Assembly: GCA_022925895.1 (NCBI GenBank)
Contig: JAKSYS010000300.1
Location: forward strand, 1-64,000
Direction: 5' to 3'
DNA: 64,000 nucleotides
Source: Fragilaria crotonensis
Taxonomy: Eukaryota > Bacillariophyta > Fragilariophyceae > Fragilariales > Fragilariaceae
In this document: positions 32,958 to 44,521 of the stretch, piece after piece
Layout: every line of letters starts with the position of its first letter
Position numbering within the stretch: the stretch's first letter is position 1
Position numbers and translations under genes: made by a program
Notes under the pieces: generated by a model
The model's input: only the letters and a program-made list of their open reading frames with translations
What the model was told of the DNA's origin: nothing
The model's database searches: none

Positions 32958-35200
32958 TAGAGACCATTCGAGCCACGAAGGAGTGGACCGATCCAGCCGG
33001 GTCAATAATGTATAAAAGCAGTTTTCTCGGAGTGTTAATGGTCAATTTTGGGTCTGTCCGGTACTTCATTTTGCAATATCTCGACCAATTCCTGAAATGA
33101 CGATAGAGGCATGCACTTTGTCATTTTGTGTATTGTGGACTACCATGTAGTTCACGCCTTCATTGTTGTTTCAGGTAGCTAGTGGTGGAGATATTGCAAA
33201 ATGAAATTCCAGACTGCAATCTATGGACCGTTAGATGCTCTGAACAAAAATATGAATAAAAATATCACCTGATCCAAAAAATCGAACACCTAAGTAGATT
33301 AAAGAAAAACTGTAAAAAGACGGGCAAACTTTTATATAAAAATGAAATCATAACCTAAAATCGGTCCAGTCCTTTGTGGCCCGAATGTTCTCTAGTGTTG
33401 AGGTAGATATACCAGCACTGTATCAGAGGTGATATATTCTGACAGAAATACTGTACAGATACAGTATACGCCGGAGTACTGCTGCCATACTTTGATCACA
33501 ATTCATACTTATACAGTTTGTCAAGGAGCCACCAGATGACACAACGCAACAATCCCATTTCCTTCGTTCAATACCCCACACTCATTGTATTGGTTATTGA
33601 CTACTCCGTCCTACAAGTCACTGAGCAATTAGTCCGCCCTCTGTCATATAATTGAGAAAAAAGAAAATTCTGGCATTTCAGCAACGCACCATTGTGCTTG
33701 TTGTCCTCACAACAACACAAAAGAATCATGGTTTTAATATCATGCTGAATACTGTTGTACTATGCCTTTGAATACTCGTGTAGATGTTTAGATGTTTTCA
33801 ACGGTGTCAAGATTCTAAATAATGCAAAACAGCAGTGCCAAAAAATGCAGAATGCCCTTCAATCTCAAGCCACCCCAGGTAGTTTCTCTTTGTCCATTAT
33901 TAAATACTTGACTCAGCAATTGGGGAATTATTTCTTCAGTTTGTCCGTGTTTAACTGCGAGGGGGGGAGCACACAGTTGAAGGTGTGAATGCAAATAAAA
34001 AGGAAGGATACGATTAGCTATGGTCATGATGAAATGAAGATTGTGTTCATGTATGAAAACTGATGGATCAATAGTACTGTTCCTCAGTCTACCAGTCTTG
34101 TCAACATGTGCAGAAATATGCCACTGCCAGCCTTGTACACTGAAATCACCAAAAGACACACTCACTATTGCAAACAAGCAGGTACTTGAGTATATGCATC
34201 GGTGTACTCCTGAACTCCAGTACACCAGTCCAAGCAGTCACGGTATCATGAGCGACTTCACATGAACACTATAGAAAGGTACAAGTTAAGACGTTCCAGG
34301 TCTCCACAATACGCATTACTACAGCATGTACTGCTGTGACCTGCCAAGCAACAAGACCACAGAAACACACATGAAATACTACTAGTAGTGGGACAACACT
34401 TTAGACTCTTTACGCTTTATAGATTCTCAGCCAGTGGTGTGCAACAATGCTGTGATTGTTTCAGACTACTCCCATCAATCCTGCCAAACCTCTTGGTCTC
34501 ACCAACTGATCTCACTTCTTGAAGGTTACATCTTGGTTGTTCTCGTGCTTCAGCCACCTCAATCCACTCATCCTCATTGGTTAGATGGTGTGTACTACTA
34601 GAAGCAATGTTGATTCCTTTCATTTACATTGTGCAAGTTAATCTTGCATGTTGGACTCTGTCCATAGGAGTTTGTCTTCCACTCAGCCACATGATATTGT
34701 TCTTGAAGGAATTTTCCAGATGTGGAAGATTCCTCACGACTGTCGGTCGTGCGTACTGTAGACTGTATGCATACCCCAGCAGTCATCGATTTGTACTTGG
34801 TACAAGTACTAGTACCGGTAAGGCGAACTGATTGCGGAGATTTGTCGCTAATCCTCGAAAGGGATACGGATATATGCCTGCGACCTGGTACCACGGTTTT
34901 GTAGTACGATAGTACGATACATGGTACTGTAGTACTTGTAATTGCATGATGTATGACAGTGTGACACAATGAATCAGTCGCCGTCCAACGCAGGCTTGTG
35001 ATCCCTGCGATATTGTGATATTTGATTGATCACTGATCACAGTATCACCGATCACATGCTCACACACTTATTTCGGATCACTCATCACTCCAGATTCCAA
35101 CACTAATCGCGACTCGAGACTGAGACGCCAGACCAAAACAAACTCTAATAAATAACCTCAGCAGGGTGTATCTGGGATAGAGTCAGTGGATTCGCCAACC
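32958..35200. other. Intergenic with one fold-back repeat
   Basis: No supported gene in 2.2 kb. At 33066-33082 and 33188-33204 a 17-bp inverted repeat (tcattttgcaatatctc) forms the core of an imperfect fold-back of about 150 bp, probably a MITE remnant. Two GTAC-rich patches lie at about 33430-33500 and 34790-34950. The final 100 bp should hold the promoter of the ThiO-like gene. Confidence 0.55.
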
Positions 35201-37473
35201 ATGATTGTAATCAATATACTGCTTCTCCTCCTGGTCAACTCCATGCCGAACTCGATCGCATTCTTGCTGCCCAAACCACAGATGAGACCATTATCGCCGC
35301 AAGCAACAAGCGGAGGTGAAGGGGGAGGGATCTTTTATGATGGGCCGCCGCATGAGTATGCAGATCAGGAACGGCCGTCACCAAGTTCCACCTTCGATCT
35401 TTCGACGAGCGTCAAGAAATCACAGCAGAAGGATGTCGTTGTGATCGGTGGAGGTCTCGCTGGCTTGTCCGCAGCCCTCTATTTGTCTCAAATAGATCCG
35501 ACTCGTCACATTACCATCTTGGAGCGTGAAACGCAACAAAGAACAACAGTGGCATCCTTTGCCGCTGCTGGAATGTTGGCCCCACAATCCGAGCGTCTGC
35601 CTGTCGGACCGCTCTTGGATCTTTGCATCGCTTCTCGTCAGTGTTACCGCGACTTTGTCGATTTGGTTGAGGGCTTGGCGCAAGAATCTGGCGAGGAAGG
35701 CAAGCAATACTTAACCTATGGCGATGGGAAAGTTGGATACATGGCATCTGGAGGCTTCCTTGCCCCTGCGTTCGCTGGTGATTCCGTCGCAACTTGGTCC
35801 CCTCCTGATAGCACGGCGAAGTGGCTCGACGCAACTCAAGTTAGAGAACTTGAACCGTGTCTCAGTCCAGACGTGTCTGGAGGTTGGTGGTTCCCAGAGG
35901 ATGCTAGTGTCGACGCAAGGCGACTCACTTGCGCGTTGAGGGCTGCATGTGTTGCTTCGGGGTAGAGATCAAGATCGGAGAACAATTTGAGGTCAGCTCC
36001 TTGGACCTTCTCGATGGCGAATGTCGAGGCTTGTATTTGGCTGGTGGCAAATACTTGAAAACCAAGGCAGTGCTTGTAGCAAATGGATCGTGGATGCGTC
36101 AGCTACTTCCGATACCGGTCGAACCTCACAAGGGGCAATCGTTGTCACTTAGGATGCCTGCAGACAAGCCTCCCTTGTTGAAGCGAGTCTTGTTTGCTCA
36201 GGACTCTTACATTGTGCCCAAGGCTGATGGCCGAATTGTTGTGGGCGCAACTGTTGAGGCTGGTTCGTTTGATCCGAATGTGACTCCAGCAGGCATAATG
36301 CACATTCTGCATCATGCCATGCAATTGGTGCCTGGTTTGGCTGATTTGCCCATCGAGGAATCGTGGGTTGGCCTTCGACCCACGACGCCAGACAAGGGAC
36401 CGATTCTGGGAAAGACATCGTGGAGCAATCTCTTTCTGGCGGGAGGGTATTGGCGAAATGGTGTTTTGCTAGCTCCCAAAACAGGCCAAATGATCGCGCA
36501 ACTAATTGCTGGTCAGGAGCTCAGTTCCAGCGACCAAGCCTTGCTGGAGGCCTTTTCCTGGGACCGCTTCACTACTCCTGAAGGCAGCAAAAAAATGGAA
36601 ATGAATGCTAGATTTGCGGCATCTATGCACCCAGTTCATCGGAGAACTGTCGGTGCTGGAGTGTCCGCTGCAGTGGGGACAGAATTGGGGTCGTATTCTA
36701 CAGCCAGATCAGCAAGAGATGAACGTGCAAGAGACAGAGCTTCTCTTTTTGGAGATGTGGAGGATTCATTGGAGAAGGCAGCCCGGATGGGTACAGAGGA
36801 CGCCACCGCTTTTAGCGGGTACGAACGGCAACCGTCGTCAAATGCTCCGGAGTTGCGAAGACTCCGACAATCTGAAAGTCGTCCTTTTCCTGAGAACCAA
36901 TACATTGCTTCGTTACAAACGGCCGCTACGACGGCATTTGATGGATCGCCCGATGCGTACACGGTAAAGGCTGAAGATTTTGAGGACGATTTGTCCGCTG
37001 TCTACAACTCTATCAAAGAAAACAAGGCCTCGCGTGATATCGAAATGGGAATTGCAGAGGAGAAAGATAGACCTGACCCTGGGTTCCGCATCTATTATGC
37101 CGATCCCTTAACTGGCGATCGCCGCGAAATTCCACCATACACGCCTCTAGGTGACATTGAGGCTCTGTTGGCTGGTGATAAATCAACAGCTCGATCCTCT
37201 ACCGACTTGAACCATTCTGAAGAGCAGCCCCTGTCGACGGGAAACAAGGATGAACGAAACGGCCACGAGAAGCCGATTGGTGTGCTATCAGATTTGAATA
37301 CTCCCGAGAATTCCCTTGATGGGTATTCGGCAATCCAAGAGGCCAATTCTCGTGCCTCGAGAAGCGCCGAGTTGGACGCAATGCGAGCTGCGCGCCAACT
37401 GAATCGTGGTACAAGTGATGTTGACGTCTCCAAAATCGGCGTTCGTCGTCCGAAAGACCTGGGTTTGCAGTGA
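35201..37473 (+). CDS. thiO: ThiO-like FAD-dependent glycine/amino-acid oxidase with long C-terminal extension, one frameshift
   Basis: Flavoprotein of the DAAO/ThiO family; ThiO oxidises glycine to the imine used to build the thiazole of thiamine. ATG 35201 begins a signal peptide (IVINILLLLLVNSMPNSIA) with SIA|FLLP, a plastid-import motif. The FAD-binding DVVVIGGGLAGLSAALYLSQ (about 76-95), ERETQQRTTVASFAAAGML, VGATVEAGSFDPNVT and LFLAGGYWRNGVLLAPKTGQ (about 410-430) follow ThiO order. The frame breaks at a GGGG run (35959-35962): ...CVASG stops, while VEIKIGEQFEV continues one frame over; one added G rejoins them. After the oxidase (about residue 450) some 300 residues of charged, low-complexity sequence continue to the stop, containing a possible compact segment GFRIYYADPLTGDRREIPPY. 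ThiO alone is about 370 residues, so this tail is unusual. Confidence 0.8.
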
Positions 37474-38071
37474 TTAAGCCGCATGTATTGAGATGCCTCC
37501 TGTACAATGCGTTGCTTGTCGACAAGGAAGCTAAATGCTGCAGCGATATTGGTATTCATTTAATCTTCCAATATCACGGTCTTCGTAGGAAATCGTAACT
37601 CCTGTGATTTAGACCTACTCTAGAGCATACAATCCGCTGATGTCCAAAATGTAGGCATATAGTGAGGGAGAACTTTAATTCAGGCAGATTGCCGTACTGG
37701 AATGTCGCATACTGGAAGATCCCGATGACTTTGCCGAGATACAATTCTACCTGGGTACTGAGTGCTAAACGGGGGGGAAACGCTGCAAACTCAACACATT
37801 GGATGTTCCGCGTTTTGTCTTTATCTCGGTGATTTCCTTTGGGGATGCATCCGCATGGTGGGGTGATATCAGATGCATCATCCTGTACATCGGAGACAAG
37901 GTCATTGCAGCACCCTCATCGCCAAAGGGGCTGATGGATGGATGCGTCGTGGTCGGTTTGTGTCTTAGTACAAGGCCTATGATAAATTCACGCATAAAGT
38001 AGTGGGGGAGCTTGACTCATTTAGCAAAGTGATAATAATGTGGCTACAACAGTATCGGCTTTTACAATACA
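37474..38071. other. Intergenic, convergent 3' ends
   Basis: 600 bp between the ThiO-like gene (+) and the next gene (-). No gene, RNA or clear repeat seen. Confidence 0.55.
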
Positions 38072-38648
38072 TTATGACAATTCGTGAGCCCGCTGTTGTG
38101 CGGCCAACTGTGGCTGCATCGCCGTCGCTTCAGGGGTCTGTGATAGATGCTGCGACTGATGATGGTGGTTGTTGGTGCTGCGATTACGTTCCGATGGCGA
38201 ATGTGCTGGGGGCGGCAACACAAGCATCGACGACGAGTTACCCGCCACCCGCCCCAGCATTGGTCTTGTTCCGTTCTTGCATTTTCTTTTGAAAGCGTGT
38301 CAAGTAGTACCTTTCAGCTCGCGTCCAATACTGGTCTCCCACCGTTGCTCTCAATCTTGTCTCCATACATTCGGCAATAGACTCGTATCCCGGTTCTTTC
38401 TTTCTGCTTTTGTCGGTGCAGTCCCGGATGACATGTCTGGCCTGGGCGTGCACTTGTGGATCTTTTTGTTCTATGTACTTCATTAGAACTCGCACAAACA
38501 TGATAAAATCTTCCTTATTCTTTCGCTTTTGCAGGTCATCGCCTTCCAGGTGACCATCACTGAGTGAGCACGCGGCCAAAGCTCTTTCAAGACCATAGCC
38601 GTCATCAGACGATTTGTCATCTCCAGCGCTCATGCGGATGTCCTCCAT
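38072..38648 (-). CDS. Small unknown protein with helical conserved-looking domain, probable two exons
   Basis: Minus strand from ATG 38648. Exon 1 is 38648-38242, a 64-nt intron runs 38241-38178 (gtaact...aatcgcag), exon 2 is 38177-38072; 513 nt in phase, 170 residues. Unspliced, the protein would end after the Gly run at 38238. Residues about 46-118 (DFIMFVRVLMKYIEQKDPQV..ARHVIRDCTDKS, GYESIAECMETRLRATVG, YWTRAERYYLTRF) form a compact helical block that, from memory, resembles a domain repeated in diatom proteomes; I cannot name it. Exon 2 encodes a His/Gln-rich tail (HHHQSQHLSQTPEA...LAAQQRAHELS). The splice is a prediction. Confidence 0.55.
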
Positions 38649-38704
38649 GTTTCGTTCGGTTCAATAAATTCACCAACAAGAAAAAATGTACTCCTACACT
38701 CCTA

Positions 38705-41700
38705 TGGCTGGGTGCATCGCAATTCGCAATGCTCGGAATAGTAGGATGACATAGAATTCGGTATAGAAAAATTATGCATCCACATTTTCAAAGTATGACA
38801 TCAGCAAATCTTTGTGATCAAAGAACGATTGCCAGATGTGCGTATGCATATGCCACAAAAAAGATCTTTCCATTGTTCTTGTTGTTTTGCTCTTTGCAAT
38901 GGTTGCTTCTCCTTCGCTTCTATTCTTCGTTCGTTAAGTCTATGAACGTTGCCTTGCAGAAGCTGTGGTCGAAATCAGGGCACAACGATGTGTTTTGAAG
39001 CGTTTGACAAGCTTCTCCGTCTTGATGGGATCTGTCGTGAGCGCACTTTCGTTTGTTCTGGCACTTTCTCTCCCTGTCGTTCGCACCAAATCATGTAGTA
39101 AGCACAGATGTATGCCCGTGCTCGTCTTGAAAAAGTCTGATTCGCTCCGTCACTAACACCCCGCCCTTCTCCCTCGACAGACACTCTCTGACAACGGATT
39201 TAAAGTTGTCTTTGCCTCGCTTCTGTTTCAAGGACACACGGCGGTAACTGTTTTGGCACACCCCAGGAATACTCGATTCCCTCTCCTGCAAGCTCGCAGT
39301 GGCATTTGGGTGTCCGATCAACAAGAACACCCATCTCCCTTCCCATTGACTGAAGAAGTGTCTCCTCCTCCTCGAAATCAAGGCAGCTGGCCATCAAAGA
39401 CTTCAAGGCAAAGGTTTTGTCAACAACGCCGTATCCATTTTGCCTTCCATTGATCGTGTACTCTGAAAGTCTTGTTTCATCGACAATTCCGCGTTCCCAA
39501 AGAACCTGTAGGAGGCCTTTTGGTTTTCCTCCCACCCCTCAACAACTATCTGTGATGTCTCCCGAATCGGTAAGCCATGCTCTTGTGCAATGGCTTGTAT
39601 TGCTGCTTTCTTGCCTTTGGCACTGACTCCTCGTTCCTTCTTCAGTACTTTAAGCAGCTCGTCCTTTGTGAACTCTCGCGTTTTCCTCCTCAAGAATTCG
39701 ATCATGGCAAGTTTCTTCCCGTTGCACCTCTGTCATCCAAAAGGACCGGCTTCCAATGGACTGAACACCATTGATTGCGTGTCTCCAACTTGCAGTTTTG
39801 GTGAGTGTGGACCGAGATATCCTTGACTTTGCTTTATCGTTGTCTCGCGCATTTTCTCTGCGCTCGTCCCCGAAGCTTCTCGACATCTTCTCCACATTCA
39901 ACCCGTCCTCGTTGTCGATCGTGACCACAGGAGTGGTCGAATAAGAATAGGAAGTCGTACTGTGGATACTTGACATTGAGGATGTCCACGCAATCCTCAA
40001 GCTGCAGCACCATGTGCTGATATGTCCAGTAGCCGTCAGCATTTTGTCCGTACTCAAATTCCCGAATGAAAGGAGAAGTCGTAAGTGGTTCCTTGTATTC
40101 CGTTTTTCTTGTGTCCATTGCTGCTTGTGTGTCACGATACTTAACCCCTTGTTGACATCTGTTCACTTCTGATAGGTCTGACTCCGTCGTATCAAGACCA
40201 AATCCAAATTCCCTGGATTGAAAAGCCAAAATCATTATCCCAAGACCATCATCCTTCAGACGAATGAAAGTTTCTCTGTTGGGGCCATACCATTGTTTAG
40301 ACGGCATCAGGAACTGTTTGAATCTGCATTTGTCATGCCCGAAGATTATTAATGGCTTCAACGATGAATCGAAGCGGACGGAGAGGTTACCACCGAAGTC
40401 AGTTGTCACTAGTTGCTGTAAGAGGGCCTTACTCTTTTCGGGTTCGAAGCTGTCGACATGGTATTCTCTCATTCGATCCCCGCTGCTGTTAAGGTAAGAG
40501 TAGCCGCTTCCTTTCGGTAGCATTTCATCTGTCTCAAGTTGTGCCGCCACAGGTTCTGTTACTTGCACCCAGCAATGCATCCTTCTTTCGTATGATAAGT
40601 AGCGTTGACAAAAATCCCATCTATATTGTACCGTGGCAGGTCGTTCGTGACCATCGACATAATATCCTTTGCGAGTTGGCTCATAGCGGAAGCCAAGGCG
40701 GACCATCCAACGGTAGACAGTTGAGGGCTTATGCAGGTAAGACCGTATCGCTTGAGGATAATCCTCAATTGCTTGTTGTATTGCTCTTTGTTGTTTGCCA
40801 TCATCGCTCTCACACTTTTCTCGGTCGAATCAAAAGGTCCATCACTAGGATTGGTAAGACTTTGTCGTGGATAAAGTCACTCAGCATTTCGATGCTGAGT
40901 GTGTCAAGGTTTTCCTTGCGTATTCTTTTATATTCGTACAGATGTCTGGATTTTGATGGAGAAATGGCGGAAGGTTCTTCTTTGCTGGTTGTGGAATGAC
41001 GAAGGTACGAGTCTCGCGGAAGCTACGATACCACTTGGATACGGTCTCATTGCGAGTGGCAAGTGTCAATCCTTGCCTTTGTAATTCACCAATCGTTTTC
41101 TCACAACATTTTTGCCACGTCCACCCGTTCATGTTCTCCCTTGCCAGGTGGAGTGCAAGGGCGAGATATTGTGCTTTTTGTTGTATAACCCATTTTTGAT
41201 GTTCCGTGACGTCGTCTTCGTTTAGCTCGTCAAGATTTCCGGCGACGGTGAGGAAAGCATTTGAACTTTTGTTGACGTCGCGAAGGGCTTTGATCTGGTT
41301 ATCAACGGCATCAAGAGTAGTCGACTCTGAGGCGAGCGGTCGGAAAAGTAATTTGGCTTCGGGAGAGTCCCAGTACGTTCGAGAAAAGGACGAGGACGAC
41401 GCGGAGATGCCAGCGATGAAGCAGTGTCTTCGCTACTTCCTATCATGGTGGCGACCTCATTTGTCATACATTCTGAGGCATCTTCTTCTCCTCGTTCTTC
41501 AGATGATGCCAAAACGGCATCATCGGGCGATGAAGTGGCGTCATCACTTGAGGATGATGATGGCGCCATGGAGCTCCCCCCATTCAACAATCTTCCGTGT
41601 TGGTTGCAACGTCGTCGTGTCCTCTTTGCTGCTATGCTGCTGCTGCTGAAAGTGCTGGGAGGACTAGTACTACGACAAGGAGAGGATGGCGATAGTTGTC

Positions 41701-42392
41701 GTTTTCTACTATCGTGCTGGTGAGGATTGCTGACTAGTTCTATGTCGACAAGTTCAGGTCATTGTCGGGTTGCTGGAGGGAGCAGCCGATTGACAGCAAT
41801 CGCTGCTCCCAAGCTGATGTATTGCCTGCCGTAGGAAGAGCTGGCGCCGTTGCTCCAGTCCTCTTAGTTATGTAAAAGTAGTAGGACGTCTTTGTCTCGC
41901 CTTGTCGTCATTGATGCTGGTTGTACATGTCTAGCTTTGTTCCGTTGCAAACCTCGATGTAGTTGGCATTATAGGAGCTGTTTTGATATGCCTTGTTTAT
42001 GCATCTCATCATGGCAACCAGGGTAAATTGAAGTCCATTGGAGCATGTATTCATGCAAAACGACGGCATTCAACCATATCTTGTGGAGCAAGGTTTTGCT
42101 GATGGCTGCATGATAGGAAGTGAGAATAAAATGACTCATTCCTCGCCTCTCGATGTACTTAGGCAATATCTCGCTCATACTGTTGATTGATGAGCTATAA
42201 CCGGTCGAGGTACGTCGAGCTGCATCAATCCTGTGGAGATATGGACGATCATCGTCGGACCATCAAGGCACGAGAAAGTGCGCCATTTTTTTGATCTCAT
42301 ACATGAATTAAAAGATAAGGTTGAGGTTTTGATGACGTTTTGTACCAGATCTACGTATTTCTACTATAAAGTTTTGGCCGCGCACCCAGCCA
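38705..42392. mobile_element. TA-flanked DNA transposon with degenerate DDE transposase (Tc1/mariner-like)
   Basis: 3.7 kb between perfect 11-bp inverted ends TGGCTGGGTGC (38705-38715, inverted at 42382-42392), each directly flanked by TA. The interior holds a transposase of the YVDGHER type on the minus strand, broken into several frames. The ends match those of the 31426-32957 element at 10 of 11 positions, so the two are probably an autonomous/non-autonomous family. Short TIRs and TA duplication fit the Tc1/mariner/IS630 superfamily. Confidence 0.72.
38975..41590 (-). pseudogene. DDE transposase, YVDGHER family, multiply frameshifted
   Basis: Read from 41590 downward, recognisable pieces occur in the right order but different frames: an Asp/Ser-rich N terminus, TIGELQRQGLTLATRNETVS (about 41080), KPSTVYRWMVRLGFRYEPTR then YYVDGHERPATVQYRWDF (about 40690), EYHVDS, FGGNLSVRF, PLIIFGHDKCRFKQ (first Asp), SREFGFG, FEYGQNADGYWTYQHMVLQL, YDFLFLFDHSCGHDR (second Asp, about 39920), NEDGLNVEKMSRSFG, the RTKDELL-like KTREFTKDELLKVLKKERG, GKPKGLLQVLWERGI, CHCELAGEGIEYSWG (Glu, about 39280), SLKQKRGKDNFKSVVRECLS, and RARAYICAYY near 39130. 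At least four frame changes are needed, so the gene is dead unless the consensus is wrong. The family occurs in fungi, cnidarians and algae as I recall; its formal superfamily is uncertain. Confidence 0.75.
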
Positions 42393-42639
42393 TACTACAG
42401 GACATCCGGAATTCCTTCTGCTTCCACACCCTGAATTTTAGGTAGATCAGACACCTAAAAATGAAAATAAAGTAGTGTAGGTGCGGCACACACCCCACAT
42501 GTTCAATGCACAGAAAAGCAGGTATACGTACATTTTACTCGACAAAATTGAGCTAGTACAGTAATTACATGTGATCGCATCATAAATTTCACATTAACTT
42601 ATGTCGCTAACACCAACTCTAACTCCCAAAGCGAATATC

Positions 42640-44520
42640 ATTGCTGGAGCTTCTGTCAATGATTCCTAGGCTATTGATGATGGAGTAATGCCCGTTTTGG
42701 ATTTTTTCAAAATCCAAAATTCATTGAGTATTGATCATTTTAGTGTATTATTTTGGTAGCATTTTGGGATCATAATTGAATCTCCAAGAAGTCAATGAGC
42801 ATAAAAGGTTGAGAAGATCTCAGGATGCCATCAATACAATCCATACACACTCAACAAAACACAGCAGCACAATTCTGTGTAATATTAATGTCTGACCGCA
42901 GAATATCCATTTAAGTGAAAACCCTATGTAAGCAATTGTGGCAAATTAAGTATTGAATTGCACAGTAGTTAATGAGTATATAAACCCACTACAATCAAAG
43001 GATGCCGTCGGTATCATCCATGTAAACTTGACAAACTCTGGCAGAACATTTTTCTACATCTCCAATGCAGCCCTCAGATTTTGCATTACAAAGTGGACCC
43101 CGCACCCTGTATATTTGGGGCTTGTGCACTGACTTGTGTTTCAACCAATAAGTAAGCTCACTACAAACATTCCTAGGGTGTCAAAACATTTCTGATATAC
43201 GCTTAATAGTGCTTGACAGAAGATTTGTTCTGTAACCCAATGCAGCTCTCAGATTTTGCATTACAAAGCAGACTCTGCACCCTGCATATTTGGGGCCTGT
43301 GCACTGACTTGTGTTTCAACCAATATGTAAGCTCACTACAAACAATGCTAGGGTGTCAAAACATTTCTGATATACCCTCAACAATCCTTGACAGAAGATT
43401 TGTTCTGCATCTCCAATGCAGCCCTCAGATTTTGCAATACAAAGGGGACCCTGCACCCTGTACATTTGGGGCTTGTGCATTGACTTGTGATTCAACTGAT
43501 GAGTAAGCTCACAAAAAATCCAAGCGTGTCATGAACATCACCAATGCAACTGAAAGAAATATTGACAGGACAATCTCCTGCATCTCCAAGTCTGACCGCA
43601 GAATATGAATTTAAGTGGTAACCGCCAATCTGCAAAGTTGTGTACCGGGTTTTGCATACTGACTTGCGCAACAGTCAGTTTGTATTGAAAGCTGTTTGAA
43701 TCAATTAGTGTCAACAAAGCAACCAAAGAAAATTGAACAAACACTGACAGAATAACTTCTTCATGTCCATAACTGACTACAGTTTTTGCATGTGAGCACG
43801 GATCCCACACCTTGTAAGCAAGTGTGGATTTGCTTGTGCATTGAGTTTACCAGAAGTCACTTACCATCAATGGGTGTCATCAATACCACAACCAATACAA
43901 ACTCAACAAATCTTGACCAGATTTTTCCATTTCCCATTTTTCCATTTCCCAGGTTGACCACAGGATTTGCATCTACTTAACTAGGATCCCACACCCAAAA
44001 TAGGGATTTGTGCATTGAATTCAACTAGTGTTGATGGGTATGGATAGTACTGACAATCAAAGGGTGCTGTCAATACCCCCAATACACACTTAAGAAACCA
44101 TCATGACAGCTAGCTTTTCATTTCCAAAATGAGACTTTTGGCGTATTGTTTTGATAGCATCCTGTGATCATGCATTGAATCTTGTTCAAGAAGTCAATGA
44201 GCTTGGAAAGTGAATCGCTTCTAAGGATGCCATCAAAGAATACAAATCAATGCACACCAAGCAACCCACACCAGTATGATTTTGTTTTATCTTAATGTCT
44301 CCCTGCTGAATATCATCCATTCAAGTGGAAACCATCCAATGTGCTGCTATACTTGCAAATCACCCATTGAATTGCCCACGAGTCAATTGGTTGGCATATC
44401 CATTACAATCAATGGGTGCCATCACTACCACCAAAAAAGCTTCATAATTCCAGACAGAAGCATTTTTGCATCTCCATTTCAATAAGATTGAACTGCCTGC
44501 GAAGGTGGCCCGTAAGAGAC
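42640..44520. repeat. Degenerate satellite-like tandem array, period about 176 bp
   Basis: About ten units. The middle three are clearest: the word ctcagatttt occurs at 43073, 43248 and 43424 (spacing 175 and 176), each followed by gca.taca, tttgggg, tgtgca.tgacttgtg, gtaagctcac and gtgtcaaaacat. Flanking units are more diverged but keep anchors such as gcattgaat, agtcaatgagc, atcaa.gg.tgcc.tca and tgac.gcagaatat at the same spacing (about 42776, 42955, 43660, 43841, 44013, 44192, 44372). No coding capacity; short frames across it are by-products of the repeat. Confidence 0.82.
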
Positions 44521-44521
44521 G

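Noticed and set aside
42640-44520. CRISPR-like array
   Set aside because: Whole units are repeated without unique spacers, the period is about 176 bp, and the genome is eukaryotic; this is a satellite-type tandem array.
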